From positions 14,330,884-14,394,883 of the forward strand of contig CM076661.1 in the NCBI GenBank assembly GCA_038496675.1: a DNA stretch of 64,000 bases, given 5' to 3'. The DNA comes from Rachycentron canadum. Lineage: Eukaryota > Chordata > Actinopteri > Carangiformes > Rachycentridae. The translations under genes and the position numbers were made by a program. This document shows, one piece after another, positions 1-14,917 of this stretch (the stretch's first letter is position 1; each line of letters begins with the position of its first letter). The notes below the pieces were generated by a model. The model worked only from the letters and a program-made list of their open reading frames with translations, did no database searches and had not been told where the DNA came from.

Positions 1-701
1 AGGTAAACAGCAGTTTATTTGCAGTAGGTGCTGGTCTGTGTTTGTGGAGCTGCACTGATCACCTCACTTTATAAGAAAACCATGAGTATTTTTGAGCCCG
101 GAATATTTATAATACAGCTAAACTGGCAAAATAAACACATCACATAAAATGTGGCGGAGCACAAATATGGCGTGTGCATACTTGCTTTAAACTTGGTTTG
201 AGGTTGAGGGAATCTAATTAGAGCTGTACACTGGATAAAGCTTAACACAGACAAAAGGCAAAACAAGCAGACAAACGACTCCGTCGCAGAGCAGCAAAAG
301 GTCACAGGAAATCAAAGCAGCGGCTCGGTGGCAGAAATTCAGAAATCTCCTTCCACCCTCTGCCCTTTAAACTGCTAAAGTATAGTGTGATAAGGTTTAT
401 CCTTTAGGGAGCATGTTCTGTAAATGTCACGATAATCTACGAACGTGTGTTATGGTCTGGTGGTAGATGAAAGGTCTCAATAATCAGGGCTCATTCTCTG
501 GAGATCATGAAGTTTAATGACAATCAAACATTTGACCTTAGGTTGTTTAGAAAGTCTAATAAAAGGGTTTATATCAGCTGCGTAACATGAATGTAAAATT
601 TCATATCAAAATCTGATGATTGGACTTCTGTGGATTTCCATGGAATTTATACACAAACTTCATACACAAAGAAAATCTGCATCTGAACGGAGCTATGTTA
701 C
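1..701 (-). other. Intron 9 of crim1-like gene (partial)
   Basis: This is non-coding sequence downstream (in transcript sense) of exon 9, which ends in a GTAACA donor at 701. No further cysteine-rich exon, repeat or splice-bounded frame is visible before the left edge. Confidence 0.75.
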
Positions 702-823
702 CTTTACACATGCAGATTGAGCAGCCCTTCCGGTTCTGTCGGTAGCCGTCGCTGCAGTGCTTGTCACAGGTGAAGGGAGGGCACTTGACGCAGCGGCACA
801 TCTCACAGCCGTGTTTGTTCCGC
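702..823 (-). CDS. crim1: crim1-like exon 9: antistasin-like repeats 3 (second half) and 4
   Basis: This 122-nt exon enters in phase 2 and leaves in phase 1, encoding about residues 514-554. The acceptor is TCGCTCTGCAG and the donor AAAG|GTAACA. The reading VRNKHGCEMCRC closes repeat 3, and KCPPFTCDKHC through RKGCSICMC forms repeat 4. The matching CRIM1 motif is KNKHGCDICRC. This is the last exon in the window, and the gene continues beyond position 1 towards VWC3. Confidence 0.9.
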
Positions 824-3800
824 CTGCAGAGCGAAAAACACACAGGATGAAGCACAAACGTATTGAACTCAATTTTGTGAAAAGTGTGTTCAAACAATGC
901 CACAAAGTTGCCTCACATTGGCAATATCTCCAAGATGGAGCGAGGTCTATGGAGCAACATGGTGTTGTGATACAGAGACCCAGATGCTCAAGGCTGGTAT
1001 AATCAACATCTGGACCTGCTTTCCCCTCTTTATATTAGCTGCCTTTGAAGAGGGCCAAATAAAAGACCAACACGTGAGATCCCTGTGGTTTGCACATCAT
1101 ACAAACCCAAAAGACTCCAAAAGAAGAAATCTAAAGCCAATTCAGATGCTTTCAATTCACCCCTTTGCCATCCTTACTGGTCCAAATGCCTTTGGCAGAG
1201 CTATAAGAGCACACAGGAGCAGGGGCCAGATAATAATAATAAATGAAGGCATTGAGGAGAACAGAAAATCACAGAAGGAGAGAGATAGAGAGAGATAGCA
1301 GCTTCTGATGGTCTTGTATATGCTGATGGCTGATTGTGAAGTGACAATTTTACAGCGTAAAGAGGATATCCACACATGCAGGGCAAATTGCACAGCGAAA
1401 AGAAGGTGCAGAGGCTGGAAATAGACCAGTTGGATCCAATTATCTGCCTAATAAAACATGGATGAGCTGCAGGTTGATAAACTGACCTGTATCTATACTC
1501 GCTCCTTCTCTGTTCCTCCCTTCCTGATTCATCCTCTCTCAGCCTCGCTTTCTGTCTCTCTTTCTTCAGGTAAGTGATGATACCCGTTTCACAAAGCAGT
1601 GGCCCTCATTTGGCCTGGGTAATTACTCTATTAATCTTCATCTTCCAGGATGACGTGAATAAGAGAAGCCCTAGACACCATGAGCGCCCTGTGTCTCATG
1701 AAGTGGACAGAGCATGTCAGGTTCAGCAAACAGACGACCCTATCTATGCTGAAACAGCAATAACAGCTTTTGAAACGACATTGTGAGGGGTTGGCCAGTG
1801 TCTCACTCTACAAATACAGAGACACAGAGTTCTGTGACCTTGGAGCAAGGCTTTGTTTAAAGGTGGTGTGTGGAATGCCAAGCAGCGCTTTGGGCTCCAG
1901 GGGGATAGAGGGGCTTGGGGAGGCACTAGGCCCCTGGCCCTGGGACTGCTAGCTCAGCACAATTTCCAGTGTGCCGCAACTGTGATGGCCATAAGAATAC
2001 CATTCATGGCCCATGTGGTCACGGTGATGAGCTTGTGCTTTGAAGGATGGAAAACATGTCCCATAAAAACACAACTTCACTCATAAGAACCACTGAGGGC
2101 TGAGAATGTCCTTCAGCTAGACTGTTAACACAAGGGAAGAGTGTTCAGCCAACTGGTTAAACATTCTTTACAAGGGTCCTGCTTCAGAGGCCTGCACCAG
2201 TCAGTTCTGAACATGTACATTACAGTACTCGCAGGATGTCAGCAGTACAACCAGTATAAACACAGTGATCCTCTGTGCCTTTTGTTTCTTTGTGGCACAT
2301 GCAGGGTTCCTGTGTGAGTCGACGGATCTGCATTGGAAGGCTGGCAAGCTCTCAGGGGATTTCAGACTTCTGAAGGTGGACTTAAAAAACTGCTTATGAA
2401 GGATAAAGCCAGGACTTCCTGCTCCTCTTCCCAAAAGGATCCCCCTCCTCTCATCTCCTCTCTTCTCCTCTCCTCCGCAGACATATTGGGCTCATCTTGA
2501 GCCATGGCTCCAAGAGAGCATGGTTGAGATACCAGAAAGAATCCCAACCGTATACATTTCATGAGGGCTGCTTTTGTCTTGATGTGTTTTTGATCGTTGT
2601 TTTGAGACGGGGTGATGATTTATGAAACGAAAGTGGTGCCTGGGGACCAAGCATCCCAGTAGAGAGCATTTCCAGATGTTTGATTGGGTCAAATGGGATT
2701 AGGAGAAGAGGACTTGCAGGGGGCTGAGAGGCCAGTGTGGACCACACAGTGAATTACTCACACACAAACATGCACGCAGACTCGCACACATTTAAACTGA
2801 CACCTGGAATTGCCTTTTAATCCAGGATGCCAGACTACTGTTGCAATAGCCTGTTGTGTTCTTCACTCAATAATATAAATATTGCACTTCTTTTTGTATT
2901 GTACTTATTTAACCACAGCAGAAGGTGACTTGTTGAAAATGACTTATTTATGGAAACTAAACTTGTTTAATCTGCAGATGCAGGTACGCAATCTCCACAC
3001 ATGGCCAAAAAACAGAAGTGCTTCATGTTGTACATTGTTCATTATAAAAATGCTCACTTCTCACTGTCCAAAGTTTACTTTCCACTTCTATTTTTCTGTC
3101 TTATGAGTACATAAGAGCAAAGTGCAGTTTCACCGTGCATCGGCATGTCATGTCACTGACAGCCACAGATGTCTTTAAACAGGCTGAAAACACAGGTGAC
3201 AAATGCGTGTAGCTATATTTGAGGGATGAGAAACCCACAGGGGTCAATGGGTGTACTTACACATATCCATAGGGGCAGGTCTTAGTGCAGGTCAGAGGTT
3301 GGCACTTGGGCACAGGGATGCACTCACACACCTCACAGCCAAAGTCATCCCTCTCGTATCCCATTGGGCATTGCAGGGAACAGTATTTTCCCAGTTCAGG
3401 GCAGGAGTCATCTGAAAGAGTTGAGGGGGAGGTCATCTGATCATGGGCACAACAATCCATCAAAAGGCAAAGGAATGAGTTGCTATGGGGCTGCTCACAG
3501 GAACATTCCTCTGACACAGAGCCGTGCAAAGACTGTAGCCTTGGCTGCAAACATGCAGTGATGAATACCAACATGTCAAAAGCAAGTGGTTAATTTTTTC
3601 AGAATTAGAAAACAAGTAAATACACTGCTGCTTGTCCAGCACTTTAATGCAAAGCTACAAGAAGCAGCATGTCAAAGGATAGTTATCATGTTCATGCCTC
3701 TGTCAACCCTTTACGATCAACACTGTGTGAGGAACATCAACTTACTGTTGAGACACTGGCATAGCAGACATCCATTTTTGTCTTGCTGGAAGCCATAGGG

Positions 3801-5867
3801 GCATTCATTCCCTGAGAGTGAGCAGTTTTCCAGGGGAGGACATAGCATGGGGCTGACTGTCTCATAAGAAGGCTCTGGTGACCAAAAGAGAAGGTGGAGG
3901 GTAAGACAAAGAACAAATGATCCTGTTATGAATTCTCTCTGATTTGTGCAAAGATCTTCTCAGGTGTAATAACCTCATCTATGCTTTTTGTGCCAACTGT
4001 AATAGCTCCTTATTTACACTGCTCTTATTTTGAAGTAAACAGTAATTACGATAAATGTAGAGCAATTACACCAGGGTGGGTCACACTGTAAGGGGGATTA
4101 TACCTCTCTGGCTTGTTTTGTGGGACCGTTTCTCATTAAAAAAGTTGAATGATTTAGCTCTGGGTTTGCCAGTGACGTTAATATGGTGTCCCCCAGACTG
4201 ATGTCAGACTCTGGCACTGCCCAGACCATCTTGAATCAGGGCTAGCCTTGTAGAGAAGCCAGTATAAATGCACTCACACAAACACACACACACACACCAT
4301 AGCTATTCCCATTAAACATCTCTAGCCACGTTCAGTGGGAGGAGCAGCCCAACGAGCCGTAACTAATTATGCTCACAACAAAAAACGTATCCACTTCAAT
4401 TATGCAGTCTTCTGCGTTAAAAGCACACCACAGCTTCACACACACAAGCGCACAGGTGGGTCTCATTTTGGTGGGCATGGGTAATAAAGGAACACAAAGA
4501 ACCCTGCAGCTTGGAGAATGCTCTGTGGCCTCCCCTTTAATGAGCCCATGGCCTCTGTAGCAAAGCTGCAGGGCTGCAGGAGGGTCCTACATGTGGTATG
4601 TGGGTTAACACGCATTTCATACAGATATAACCGACACATTTGATATAATAAATATAAAGTTTAAGGTCTGAGCCTCAACACTACTCTGTGTACCTTCACA
4701 GAAAGGGCAGCACTCCCCAGGGATCTTGACAGGGTTTTGGCAGCTCTGCTTGCAGGCCATGGCTGTGCAGTGCGGTTCTCCATCCACACATTGGCAGAAG
4801 GTGCAGTCATCCTCTTTCCACTGCTCCTCGTGAGCTCTGAGCTTATTGTTCACCCAGCAGCTGGCCTTAGTGCTGTCCATCGACAGTAATTCCACATCTA
4901 AGAGGAATGAAAGAGAAATACATCATTGTGGGTTAAAGAATAAAGTGAGAAAAGAGGAGAATCTTTGATCTGACTCTTAGCTAAGTGACATGTATAGTTT
5001 GGCTTGGCTGCCATGAATAGGAGTTAGCCAAAACTACAATCCAACGTATACATATACCACATCCTCTACTGTAACTGAATTAACAGCAGACACCGTGAGA
5101 GCAGAGCTGAAGGAAGTAGGATACTCCACAAGGGAGCTAGCATGATATTGAAACTGGCTTGTCACCAAGAGCTATGGAGAGAAGATGTTTGAATTTAGAC
5201 GACTTATTTACATTTATAAGTGGGGAGAGGCCCTCAACTTTGCAACAACATATGTTGGGATTAAAGTTGAAAAGAGACAGATGAGGTTTGGGATATCACT
5301 GTTGTCCTGAGAGAGGTTGAATAATTGGAAACACAGCAAGAGTGATGATATTCATCACTGCTGGCCTCCACAGTGTACGCTCACGATTTAGCAAAAAGCA
5401 TGAACTCATCCATGTGAGTTTCAGCTGTGACCACTGAGGTCAATGGCTAGGTCAGTGTTTGATACCATAAATCTCACTCCAAGGCAAAGAAAGCACCTTT
5501 TGAATCCGTGGTCATTAGTAAGAATCAAGTTTGACAGTTTAAATGCCAATCCGTGCAGCTATTCTGCTCAGCGTGAGGTTATGCATCATGCCTGAACCTG
5601 GTTGTGGAAGCCTTTTTTTCCCCACTTACTATAAACAACTTTAATTGCTTTTGTTGCACCGTTTATTGGCAACAGAGGTTAGAGGTTGGTCTCAGCATTT
5701 TGTTTCCATGTCGGTGTGAAAGATAGGAAGTTGTGTACATGTTTCTGTGTCCAGTGTGGCTTATTGAACATGTCAAAGGGGGAAAGGGTATACTTTCTGC
5801 CCCATACGATTCCAACTGAGTTTCGGCTGCTTAAGTTCCATCCATCTGGCTGTGATTAACCTGCACA

Positions 5868-5907
<40 letters not shown>

Positions 5908-8900
5908 AGCGTTTCACAGGTGGGAAACTTTCCTTTTAGCTTTTTTTTTTTTGGTGTCTATCGACTTACAAGAATCAATCTGGCTCTTTAGCTGCTAAAT
6001 GCTCCATTGTGTTCACCAGCTAGTTGATATTGATGCTGTTTTTGCTATTAGGATTGCCAGTAAAACAAAGTTGTGGGCTGCAAAACCAAAATCATTAGAC
6101 GTTATGGGCTCAGCGTGGGTGAGGGGCACTGTAGCGAGGTGGTCATTTCTGTGGTTTCATCATTACAGATCTAACACACTGATCTATTGCAATACTCAAC
6201 TATTGATTAGTGCAGCTTTACACAGCTTTACAACAGATACATCTCTTAATCCAGACTTTAAGTATTCCAATGAGCACTGCAGTAAGTACAGGCAACTTTC
6301 CATAAGAAAAAGATGAAAGCATTCCATACCATCTAAATGCCTGCACATTCCAGGTGTACCTCCAAAGCTGACCTAACATGATCTCCTCTGCAGCCTCGCT
6401 CTTTGTCTTCTTCCCTCTCTCTCTCTCTCTCTCTCTCTCATGCGCCACATCGAATGTAGCCACGCAGGCGGAGGTCAAAGCTGGCTACCGTCTCCATCCA
6501 CAGGCTTCTGGCAGACTGTAATGTGGTAACCATCTGTGCTGCAACCCTATTTTTTCAAACAGTCCAGTTGTTCACATATCGGAGCTCCCTTGCTGGTTTT
6601 GAGCACGTGTGTTTTTGCAAGAGGGTCCCCACTATTGAGACAGAGCCAGATAGTACAAAGCCATGCTGTACACTAATAGAGACTTTTTATATTCTTAAGT
6701 CTTCACAGATCCCTAGCTGGCTCTTTAGTGTGTCTCTTGTATGCCAGGCATGTTAACAATTCTGGAAGCTGGTTATATGAGGAAGCCATTAAAGTAGGGT
6801 TATTGGAGGTGAGTCTCAGACAAGGTAGATTTTGGTGGATCACCTCCACCTCTCCTGTGCCACCTTTCCACACTGGCAACTAGCCATACAGGTCTTGTTT
6901 ATGCCACATCACCAGTGGCTTAAAACCCACAAATCTAACTGTGAATAAGAAGAATATCCTAATTTTAAACAGTGTCATTGTAGACAAACAAAGTTGATGT
7001 ATCTTAGCCAAATAGTACACACATGTACCTATGCAGACAGGGCAACACTCGCCCTCAGGAATGTAGAAGTTTTCACAGTCCAGCTCGGCACACTCTGCCT
7101 TGGAGCAGAAGGAGATTCCTCCTCTGCACTGACACAGCCAGCAGGGGTCCATTCGGTACACCTCTCCCTCAGAGAACTCCTTCCCATTGTGGACGCACTT
7201 GGGAGAGACTAAAGAAGAACAATGAAAAGAAGAATCTGAATCAGACATGCGCAGTCAACCATAAAGTGAACATCATGTGTGGATGATAATGCTGAGCACA
7301 CTCCGAGAGCACTGTGTTCTGTCAGATGCCCTTCACATTTGGCAGAGATTAACATCAGGTCTGTGTCCTTGTGACGACATGACAGAAAAATGCACTTTTC
7401 ATCACAAATGTCGAGCTTGATCGGTGAGAGTCTATCACTACTGTATACAATCAATTACAAATTCATCAACATCCGTTTGTTCTGCCATTGATGGAAATGT
7501 TTATCTGAACCGAATGGTCCTGAGGCAGACACTGATGGCTGCGGTTAAGCCTGTGATGTGGACTGGCATTTATCAGACAATGCGGCCAAGACCATGAGCA
7601 GGGATTTCACAGGGATCTATCAAGTCTGGAAAAGGCGCTGGACTCTTGCAGTGCAGAGTAAAAGAAAACAGTAGTGGGTCACAGGATTTTGGCAGAATCT
7701 GGGCTCAGTCTGCTGGTGGCAGGTGGAGTGAATCAGCTCTCTGGACAGCCTTTTAACTGAATTAAATCTATTTTGAAATAAAATGAGCTTAGTTACAGCA
7801 CCAAGGTCTGATCTTCTGGCCCTACTGGGCCAAACCTTGACTCTTGAGGTGTTTGAGTTTGTGTGTCTAAGTCTAAAAAAATAGCTATAATAAACATCCT
7901 CTGTTGCAATTTCTACAAAAAAAAAAAAACAAAACAAACCAAATGTGTTCATTCACTCAAAATCAGTGATGCTAGTTCTGCAAAGAGGCTTTACAGCATG
8001 ACATCTCAATGGCAATAATACATCACATGTTCAAATATACCACAGTGACTTGGGGTGACTCAACATTATAAGATCTTGAATAACCACACAGTAACTTTTC
8101 ATCAAGCACACTTCGACATGAGGTAAGTGAGGCGATGTGGTTATGTAAGAAAGTCTCCAGACGCACAGTGGAGTAGCTACACTCGTTAAGCCAGTAAATG
8201 TATTGCACAGATGCAACCAGATGTGGGGGCCAGTGGTTTCTTTAAATGAGTGCGGAGGTTACGCCGGCATCTGTCTGCCATACCTTTGAGTGTCTGCGCC
8301 AGTGACCCCATGCCTTCCAACAACCAGCGCTGCACCCTAATGCAAAGCAGGTGGGCCAACTGAGTTGAAAGTAGATTGGGGATTTGTTCATCGTTTATTC
8401 TCTTCCTCACCCTCCCTTCGCTCCATTCTTTCTGCCTTTGCCCCCCCCATCCCCCAAACTCAGTATTCCTGCTGCCATGCTTCGCGTGCAGCAAAACCAA
8501 GCAGAGAAAATGCAATAAGCACTTTAGCTGGCCGAAATCAAAAGGCATGGCAACGTTTTTTAACGCTCACAGAAGCAATAGGAAGTCACATGAGGGGATA
8601 CTCACATGTGATTTCCGCAGTGTTTGTTAATGGTAATCCCTAAAACAACTTGTGGCACTGAGTCTAAATTCCAGTCATGCTTTGTGATGTTCAGTCTTCT
8701 CTAAATTGAGATGAGGATTGGATGTGGAGATGGATGGGCCATAAAACATTGACCTTAAGCCTGTCTAAATCATTCATAATGGACTGGCAAGCTGGTGCTT
8801 CTCAGGCATATAAAGCAAAAACAAAGACAGAAACAGGACTTTGTCTGCAGACTAATAATGATGGGTTTCATTAAAATCGACTTTATAGTGATACTTTTGA

Positions 8901-11651
8901 CTTTTGATGAATTTCCGACAATCAGTTAACAATGTAGAAATATGAGTTGAATTTATGTCACTTACACAACCACTCATCACTACAAGGACATAGCTGTTGC
9001 ATGTTTATAACAAGACTCTGAAGCTGAACTCCTGGAGAATGACCAGTGTGGTGATCTCAGCCTTATTGCTAAATACTGGTGTAAATCCCAAAGGACATGT
9101 GCAGTGCTGAATGTGCTCTGTATCCAGGGTATGTGCCAGCTAAAGTGTTGATAAACATCAGGATCATCTGTAAAATCAGATGACGTGATGTCAGGACAGT
9201 GCTGCCAGGTTTTGGTCTGCCACCCAGATACAGCCACTCTCCAGCCAACAGTGGAAAGAGTCCATTGTCGATGGAGGCCAAAACACACAGGTGGAGCTTA
9301 TTGTCACTGCACACACTGACCCTGGCCAAATATGAGCCCACCGCCAAGTGGGCAATGGAAACAAGTTAATCAGTCCAAGCCTGACACTCGGGAGACAATG
9401 GGGGCCCGTGTTAAAGTGTGTTCCATTACAGGATAGGTATGGTATAAAGAAACTTCAAGCTTGTATGTGTAAGTTAGTGAGTACTTTGGGGGCCTCTGCA
9501 GGAGTGGGGAGGCGACTAGGGGGCCCTGTGCGTGTCCTTGTCCATGTCTGTGTCTGTGGAGCTTTCTGACACGGCGCGCATTCATGCAGGCCTAACAGAC
9601 AGTGGGAGCAACACAAAAGGCATCAAGCCCCAGGCCCAAAGAGCAGCAGACAATTGTTATCAAAACACTGATCCCATGGCCCCCACAGCTGCCATTCAGC
9701 CCCTGCTGGCCTGCCGGACTCAATTACCCTCCCCACTGGCAGACTGGAGCACATAAAAAGCATTCCCATCAATGAACTGTTGAACCTTTTTCCTTTGGAT
9801 GTGTGACCAGACAGGAACCCTTTGACACTGCACTTCTGTTGAGCAAATTCATAGCCTAAGCACTTTTCTGGTCACTGCGCTCGTTAAGTCCATTAATTCC
9901 AGGACACGGCACTCATTTATACATGTGGAGGGGCCAGAATGGGAATTTGTTCTGTTGGTAAAACAGTGAATATTTGTTGGGAGCGCAGAGTAAACAGACC
10001 AATACCACAGGTCCCCTCCCTGCCTTCCTGACTCTCCTGGTTGCCTCTGGGCCACAACAGAGAGCGCTGAAGTCTCCCTGTGTGTGTGGATGATCTACTT
10101 CTGCTCTTTCTCGCTCCTCTCTTCCTGAATGTCTTCTGTCTCTTTCTCACCTGCTTGAAAAATGGTGCAGAACTACATTTCGGACAAGCAATGTGCTCAG
10201 ACAGAGTCATTATATTTAAGCAATATAAATATTTGTGGCTACACCCTTGAAAAAATGTCTTGGGGCCATGCCACCACAAAAGGCATTAGCCAAAGCTGAT
10301 AAACAGCCCAACAGTAATTATCCAATCAGCAACTTTCCTTTTCATCTGTGGACATTTGGTCAGCAGGGAGGGAAGCCTTACTGTGAGGAAAGTAATTGCC
10401 TCCTCAAAGGCGATGAATCTCACACAAACTGTGCCACTGCTTCCCCCGGTGGGAGACCAATCGAAACAGAATGTGTACTGTGCAGTTGCGTGTAATCACC
10501 TTTCTGGCACTCAAAGACATCACAGCAGTCTCCTGGCTGACCGCTGGCCTGGCTGAACAGCATGGCTCGCTGTCCACTCGGGCACTGGGGCTTGAGGCAG
10601 GCACGGAGGTCGCAAGTGCACTGCGGAGGTATGGACGGACAGCAACCAGCAGGGGGAGTGTAGCTCTTAGTCAGGACCGACCCGTGGGGGCAGGAGGGCA
10701 CCTGCAGGGCAGGACAGGTCACCCCCGCACACCTCAGCTCCTCTGAAACACACAGATGTAGATGCGTGTTCACACTAAGATGCAGGTGGGTGTTCAGCAA
10801 GCAGAACATGCAAACACAAACACTATCATCTTTTCGATTTTCTTCCTTTGTAACACCACCTTCAACTGCTCTAAGCTCTGACAGTGACCACACTGTTCTC
10901 CTAAAGGGGGGAGGTGTGTGTGTGCGCACGTGTGTGTGAGGGCTGCCACCTCCCTATAGTGTCAGTTGAGCCACTTTAGAACAGCGCTCCTCGTGTTACA
11001 GTCTAAAAGCCGAGTTCACACAGTCACCCAACACAAAATGTGTGCGCAGTCATCAGGTCCCCACTTCAGCCTGTGACAGCTTTACAACATCCTGTCAGAG
11101 AAGTGAGAGCGGTGCTCTAGACACGACAAGGCTCTCTGCATATCCTGTCTATGCGCCTCTGATCCCACCCAGCCCGCCTCGACTGGCTCACAATCCAAAC
11201 AGCCCCTCACGCTCTAAAACCAGTCATTAATACCCGCCAACTTTCAACAGAGCCTTTCTTCTTGCCAGTTTAGAGTCTCCCCCTTCACTTTGCATACCAG
11301 GATGTGTTTTTCTATTCATTTGCCAGAGCCAACATAATAGCTCTGATACCCCTTGTTAGGTGGGAAAGAGGTGCAGTGGTACTGGAAATCTGGGCAAGGG
11401 GTTCAGGGGTGTATTTTGGAGCCTGTTCAGGAAAAGAAAAGTGGAGTGCCCCTCTGTACAGACATTGTATTGAGAACAGTAGCCACCTTACAAAGATTGG
11501 ATTACCCAAACCAAAGGGTCGTGTTTATTTTGGTTCTCTGTGTCACTGTAATGTATACAGTGCAGGCAGAGGGACTGGGGAGAGCAGGCTTGCGTCCTGT
11601 CCTATAATGGTCAATCACTAAGTCATTTTCCAGATCCCCTGCTGAAAGAAC

Positions 11652-11700
<49 letters not shown>

Positions 11701-14700
11701 TGACAGCTGAGGGCAAGAGTGGAAAGGCAGCACTGACTAGTTTAAATCATCACTGAAATATGAAGGAGGAAACATGTCAACAAATTACTGCTTCATAAGA
11801 AAGTTAACTTAAGTCGATTATGATTTTGTTGTGAGGAGAGGGACTGATACATGCTGGGGTTGCATAACACTGCTCAGGTTTTTGGTTCTGTTTCCAGAAG
11901 CTGAGTTTTGTTGATGGTCTTCCCAGACTGGTGCTGGCTCCACTGTGCAACACAAGACTTTCAGAGGATGTGCCTCATCCCTGACATTTGAGGACCTGTA
12001 AGTGGATCCCTCTCAGTTTTGCTACCAGATGGGGAAACTGAACTGGTGAGCCATTCGGGGTCCAGACTTCTGATTCCCCGATAATAGCTTTGTGCTGCCA
12101 AGTCCTCGACTCAACAGAGCGGGACCTCTTATACTGTACGTTCTCATCTTTTCCAGCTTTAGATGACTGACCTGATGCTCTGCTGGCATTGTGGTTAAGT
12201 AGCCATTTGATGTCTACCTGACCTAGAATAAACACTGAGGAGAGGGGCTGTAAGGCTGTGACCTCTATTTTGGCGGGTGGGGGTAAGATTTCTGACGGAT
12301 GAAATTGGAAAAGGGTAAGGGAAATCTTGAGTTTTTCTGGCTCTAAATAAATAGAGCAGGAGTGTGAGGTATCTGTACTGTACTGTTTACTCAAGCAACC
12401 TGGGAACAGTGAGGGCCACCACAAAGCTCTCATTGATAAACTTCGTAGCTGAATAGTGTCATAGAAAATGGGGGGAAAACCCCTGAATTAAGGGAAGTCT
12501 ACAACCCTTTTAACGGTTTTTGGCCTAATTCCTATGCTGGAGTTAAATAAACTTCAGTTGGAAGCGCTGATTAGCAAATGTTTCACTTCCAATAAAGTCT
12601 AATGCAGTCTGCTGCTGCCCAATTGAAAACTGGTTTTGCATATGAAAACCTCATGCTGTTTAAAGCCATAGAAAATGCCCTGTGACGATCTTGAACAACG
12701 TTCTGCACTGAAAAACACTTTCTGTGTATTGTATGTGTCCCAGAGAAAGCTGATTACTCTTTCAGTTGTGATAATGGCTGGGGTTAGAGTGCGCTGGGAA
12801 ACGCAGCTGGCAGACATACCATTGTCATTCAAATGAATAGAATTGTATCTATTCGTGGAAATGGTCCAGCCCTTGCAGGTCCAATTAATATAATTTTCTG
12901 GTGGGCACATTTAGAAACACAATAGGGAGACAGAGAAGATGGAAAAAGTCAGCAGCAAGTGTGTTTTATCCTCTGCTGTTTGGGTTCTATCACTGAGCAT
13001 AACTGGCTGTAATTAGTGAGTCAGTAACCACACAACCAATCTTCATATCACAATGGTGGCCATACTCCAGCTTGCACAAACACAAAAGGCCTGATTTGGT
13101 ATGCATGATAAATTCTCTCTGCAGATTAAGCAACATATGCTCTTGTACAACTGTAAGATAGCAAAGAATGGAAATCCTTTGACCTCAATACACAACCTGC
13201 CTGCGATATACATACTCACACACGTACACACACGTACGTACACACACACACCTGATGTTAGTCTGGTGGAAGAGAAGGGATACGGAAATTGCTTCATTAC
13301 CACACAATAATTTCTATTGTAAACAATGCATATTTCTGCCATCTCAGCGGCTCATTGAAAAAACAACCTCCTGTCTAAATGGGTTTTTTCTTCCATTTAA
13401 GCTCGGATACAAGAGAGCAGTCTTTCTCCGAACCACAGCGGCTCAGCCAGGCAGAGGACGCTGTGCTGACAGCCCGACTTTACTCATGGAAAAAGCGCAC
13501 AATGTGAGTTCTGTTCACCGACTGACTTTGGAAGCAAGTCAGAGGAGAACAAAGCTGTCTCAGTCCAGCTGCCTCCGTGGGTTTCTGGTCTGTCCTCAGG
13601 TTTTATAAAGTTGCTCCGCGAGGGGACACATCAGGGCCGTCCTCTCACATAAGCTGTGGGGGCCTGGCCCAACGCCTTTCCAGCAGTTACAGCTGAGAAA
13701 GTCACCATTGTTCAGTGTGTGTGTCAGCTTGTGTGACGACTGTGGAGCAGGTCTGGGAGGAGGTCCAGGCCAAAAGACACAGACAGGGTCACCTGGAAGA
13801 AACACTTGATGGTAACTTCACACCATGGCTAGAAGCTTGAGGTAGTCGGGGTGGAGGGATGCAGCAACCAGCAGGCCTGCATCAGCTGCCTGCCTTGCTG
13901 TCCCACTCTTTGACTAAATATTTGCAGATGAAAAACGTGATCTCAGTGTCAGGAGCAACACTGCTGCAGCTGTGAATGAGCAAGTTAGGGTGAGGTAATG
14001 AGAATGTCTATGTGTAGGTGCACATTTGCACATAGATGTATTCACAAATGTGTTTGTGTGTGTGTGCATAGCGAACGTACTTGGCATGTGTGCATTCCAT
14101 TGAAACACACCCTTTCCTTAACGTCAGATGGCCAATAAGATTAGGCCAATGACAGAGGGTGCAAGGGACCTCTATCAGGCTAAAGGGAACATACTCTGCT
14201 CCAGGATTTTATACATAAAGCAACAGAGAGCAAAACATAACAGTTGTCACGTGTACTGTCCCTCAGAGGAGACTACCTAGAAAAATACCCCAGCCCTAAT
14301 CTGTAGCAAATGTAAAAAACACTCCACTGGAGACCTGGGGTATGGACAGCTGTTGAATAAACTGTAGAAGAGGCAGTAGAGTTATATATGGATTTTGGCC
14401 ATATGGATCTGTTAGTATGTAGAACAGATAGAAGTAAGGAGAAAGAAATAGCCAATAATGGGAGAAATACATCTGCGGACAACAGGGGTTGGCTTGGGCT
14501 GCGGTTGGAGTATCTTTGATTTGTTAATGGTTATGGTTGGGTCAATAAGCTGAGGTTTTCGGCCTCAATTTAGTGAATGGACTGAAGGTTAGAGCTGGAC
14601 ATGCAGGAATTTTCGAGGGCTTTATGTGTGTGTGTGTCTTGGCTTTCCCTGCTGGCCTAATGCTGCCTGGTTTGGTTCGCGGCTGACCATGAGTAACGAG

Positions 14701-14856
14701 TGGGATGACAGCAATCCCAACATGCCTCCAAGGGAAGTTCTTTGTCTTGATTACCACACAAGAGTTTTGTTTCCTCTCTCCCCCCACACTCACACAAATA
14801 CACAAACACTGGGAAACAAGCAGCTTGCAGGGTATAACAGGGGCCACAGCTTCTGC

Positions 14857-14917
<61 letters not shown>

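Larger units (their letters stand above)
4898..7028 (-). other. Intron 5 of crim1-like gene with two (TC)n tracts
   Basis: This 2.1-kb phase-1 intron lies between the VWC1 and VWC2 exons. It contains (TC)16 at 5871-5902, a T12 run at 5941-5952 and (CT)n at 6415-6439. No coding or RNA feature is seen. Confidence 0.8.

Noticed and set aside
13540..13602. Peptide RGFLVCPQ encoded both at 13540-13602 and near 63110-63140 (plus strand), hinting at a shared exon.
   Set aside because: The DNA match is about 23 of 28 bases with no extension on either side and no cysteine or domain context. I consider it chance.
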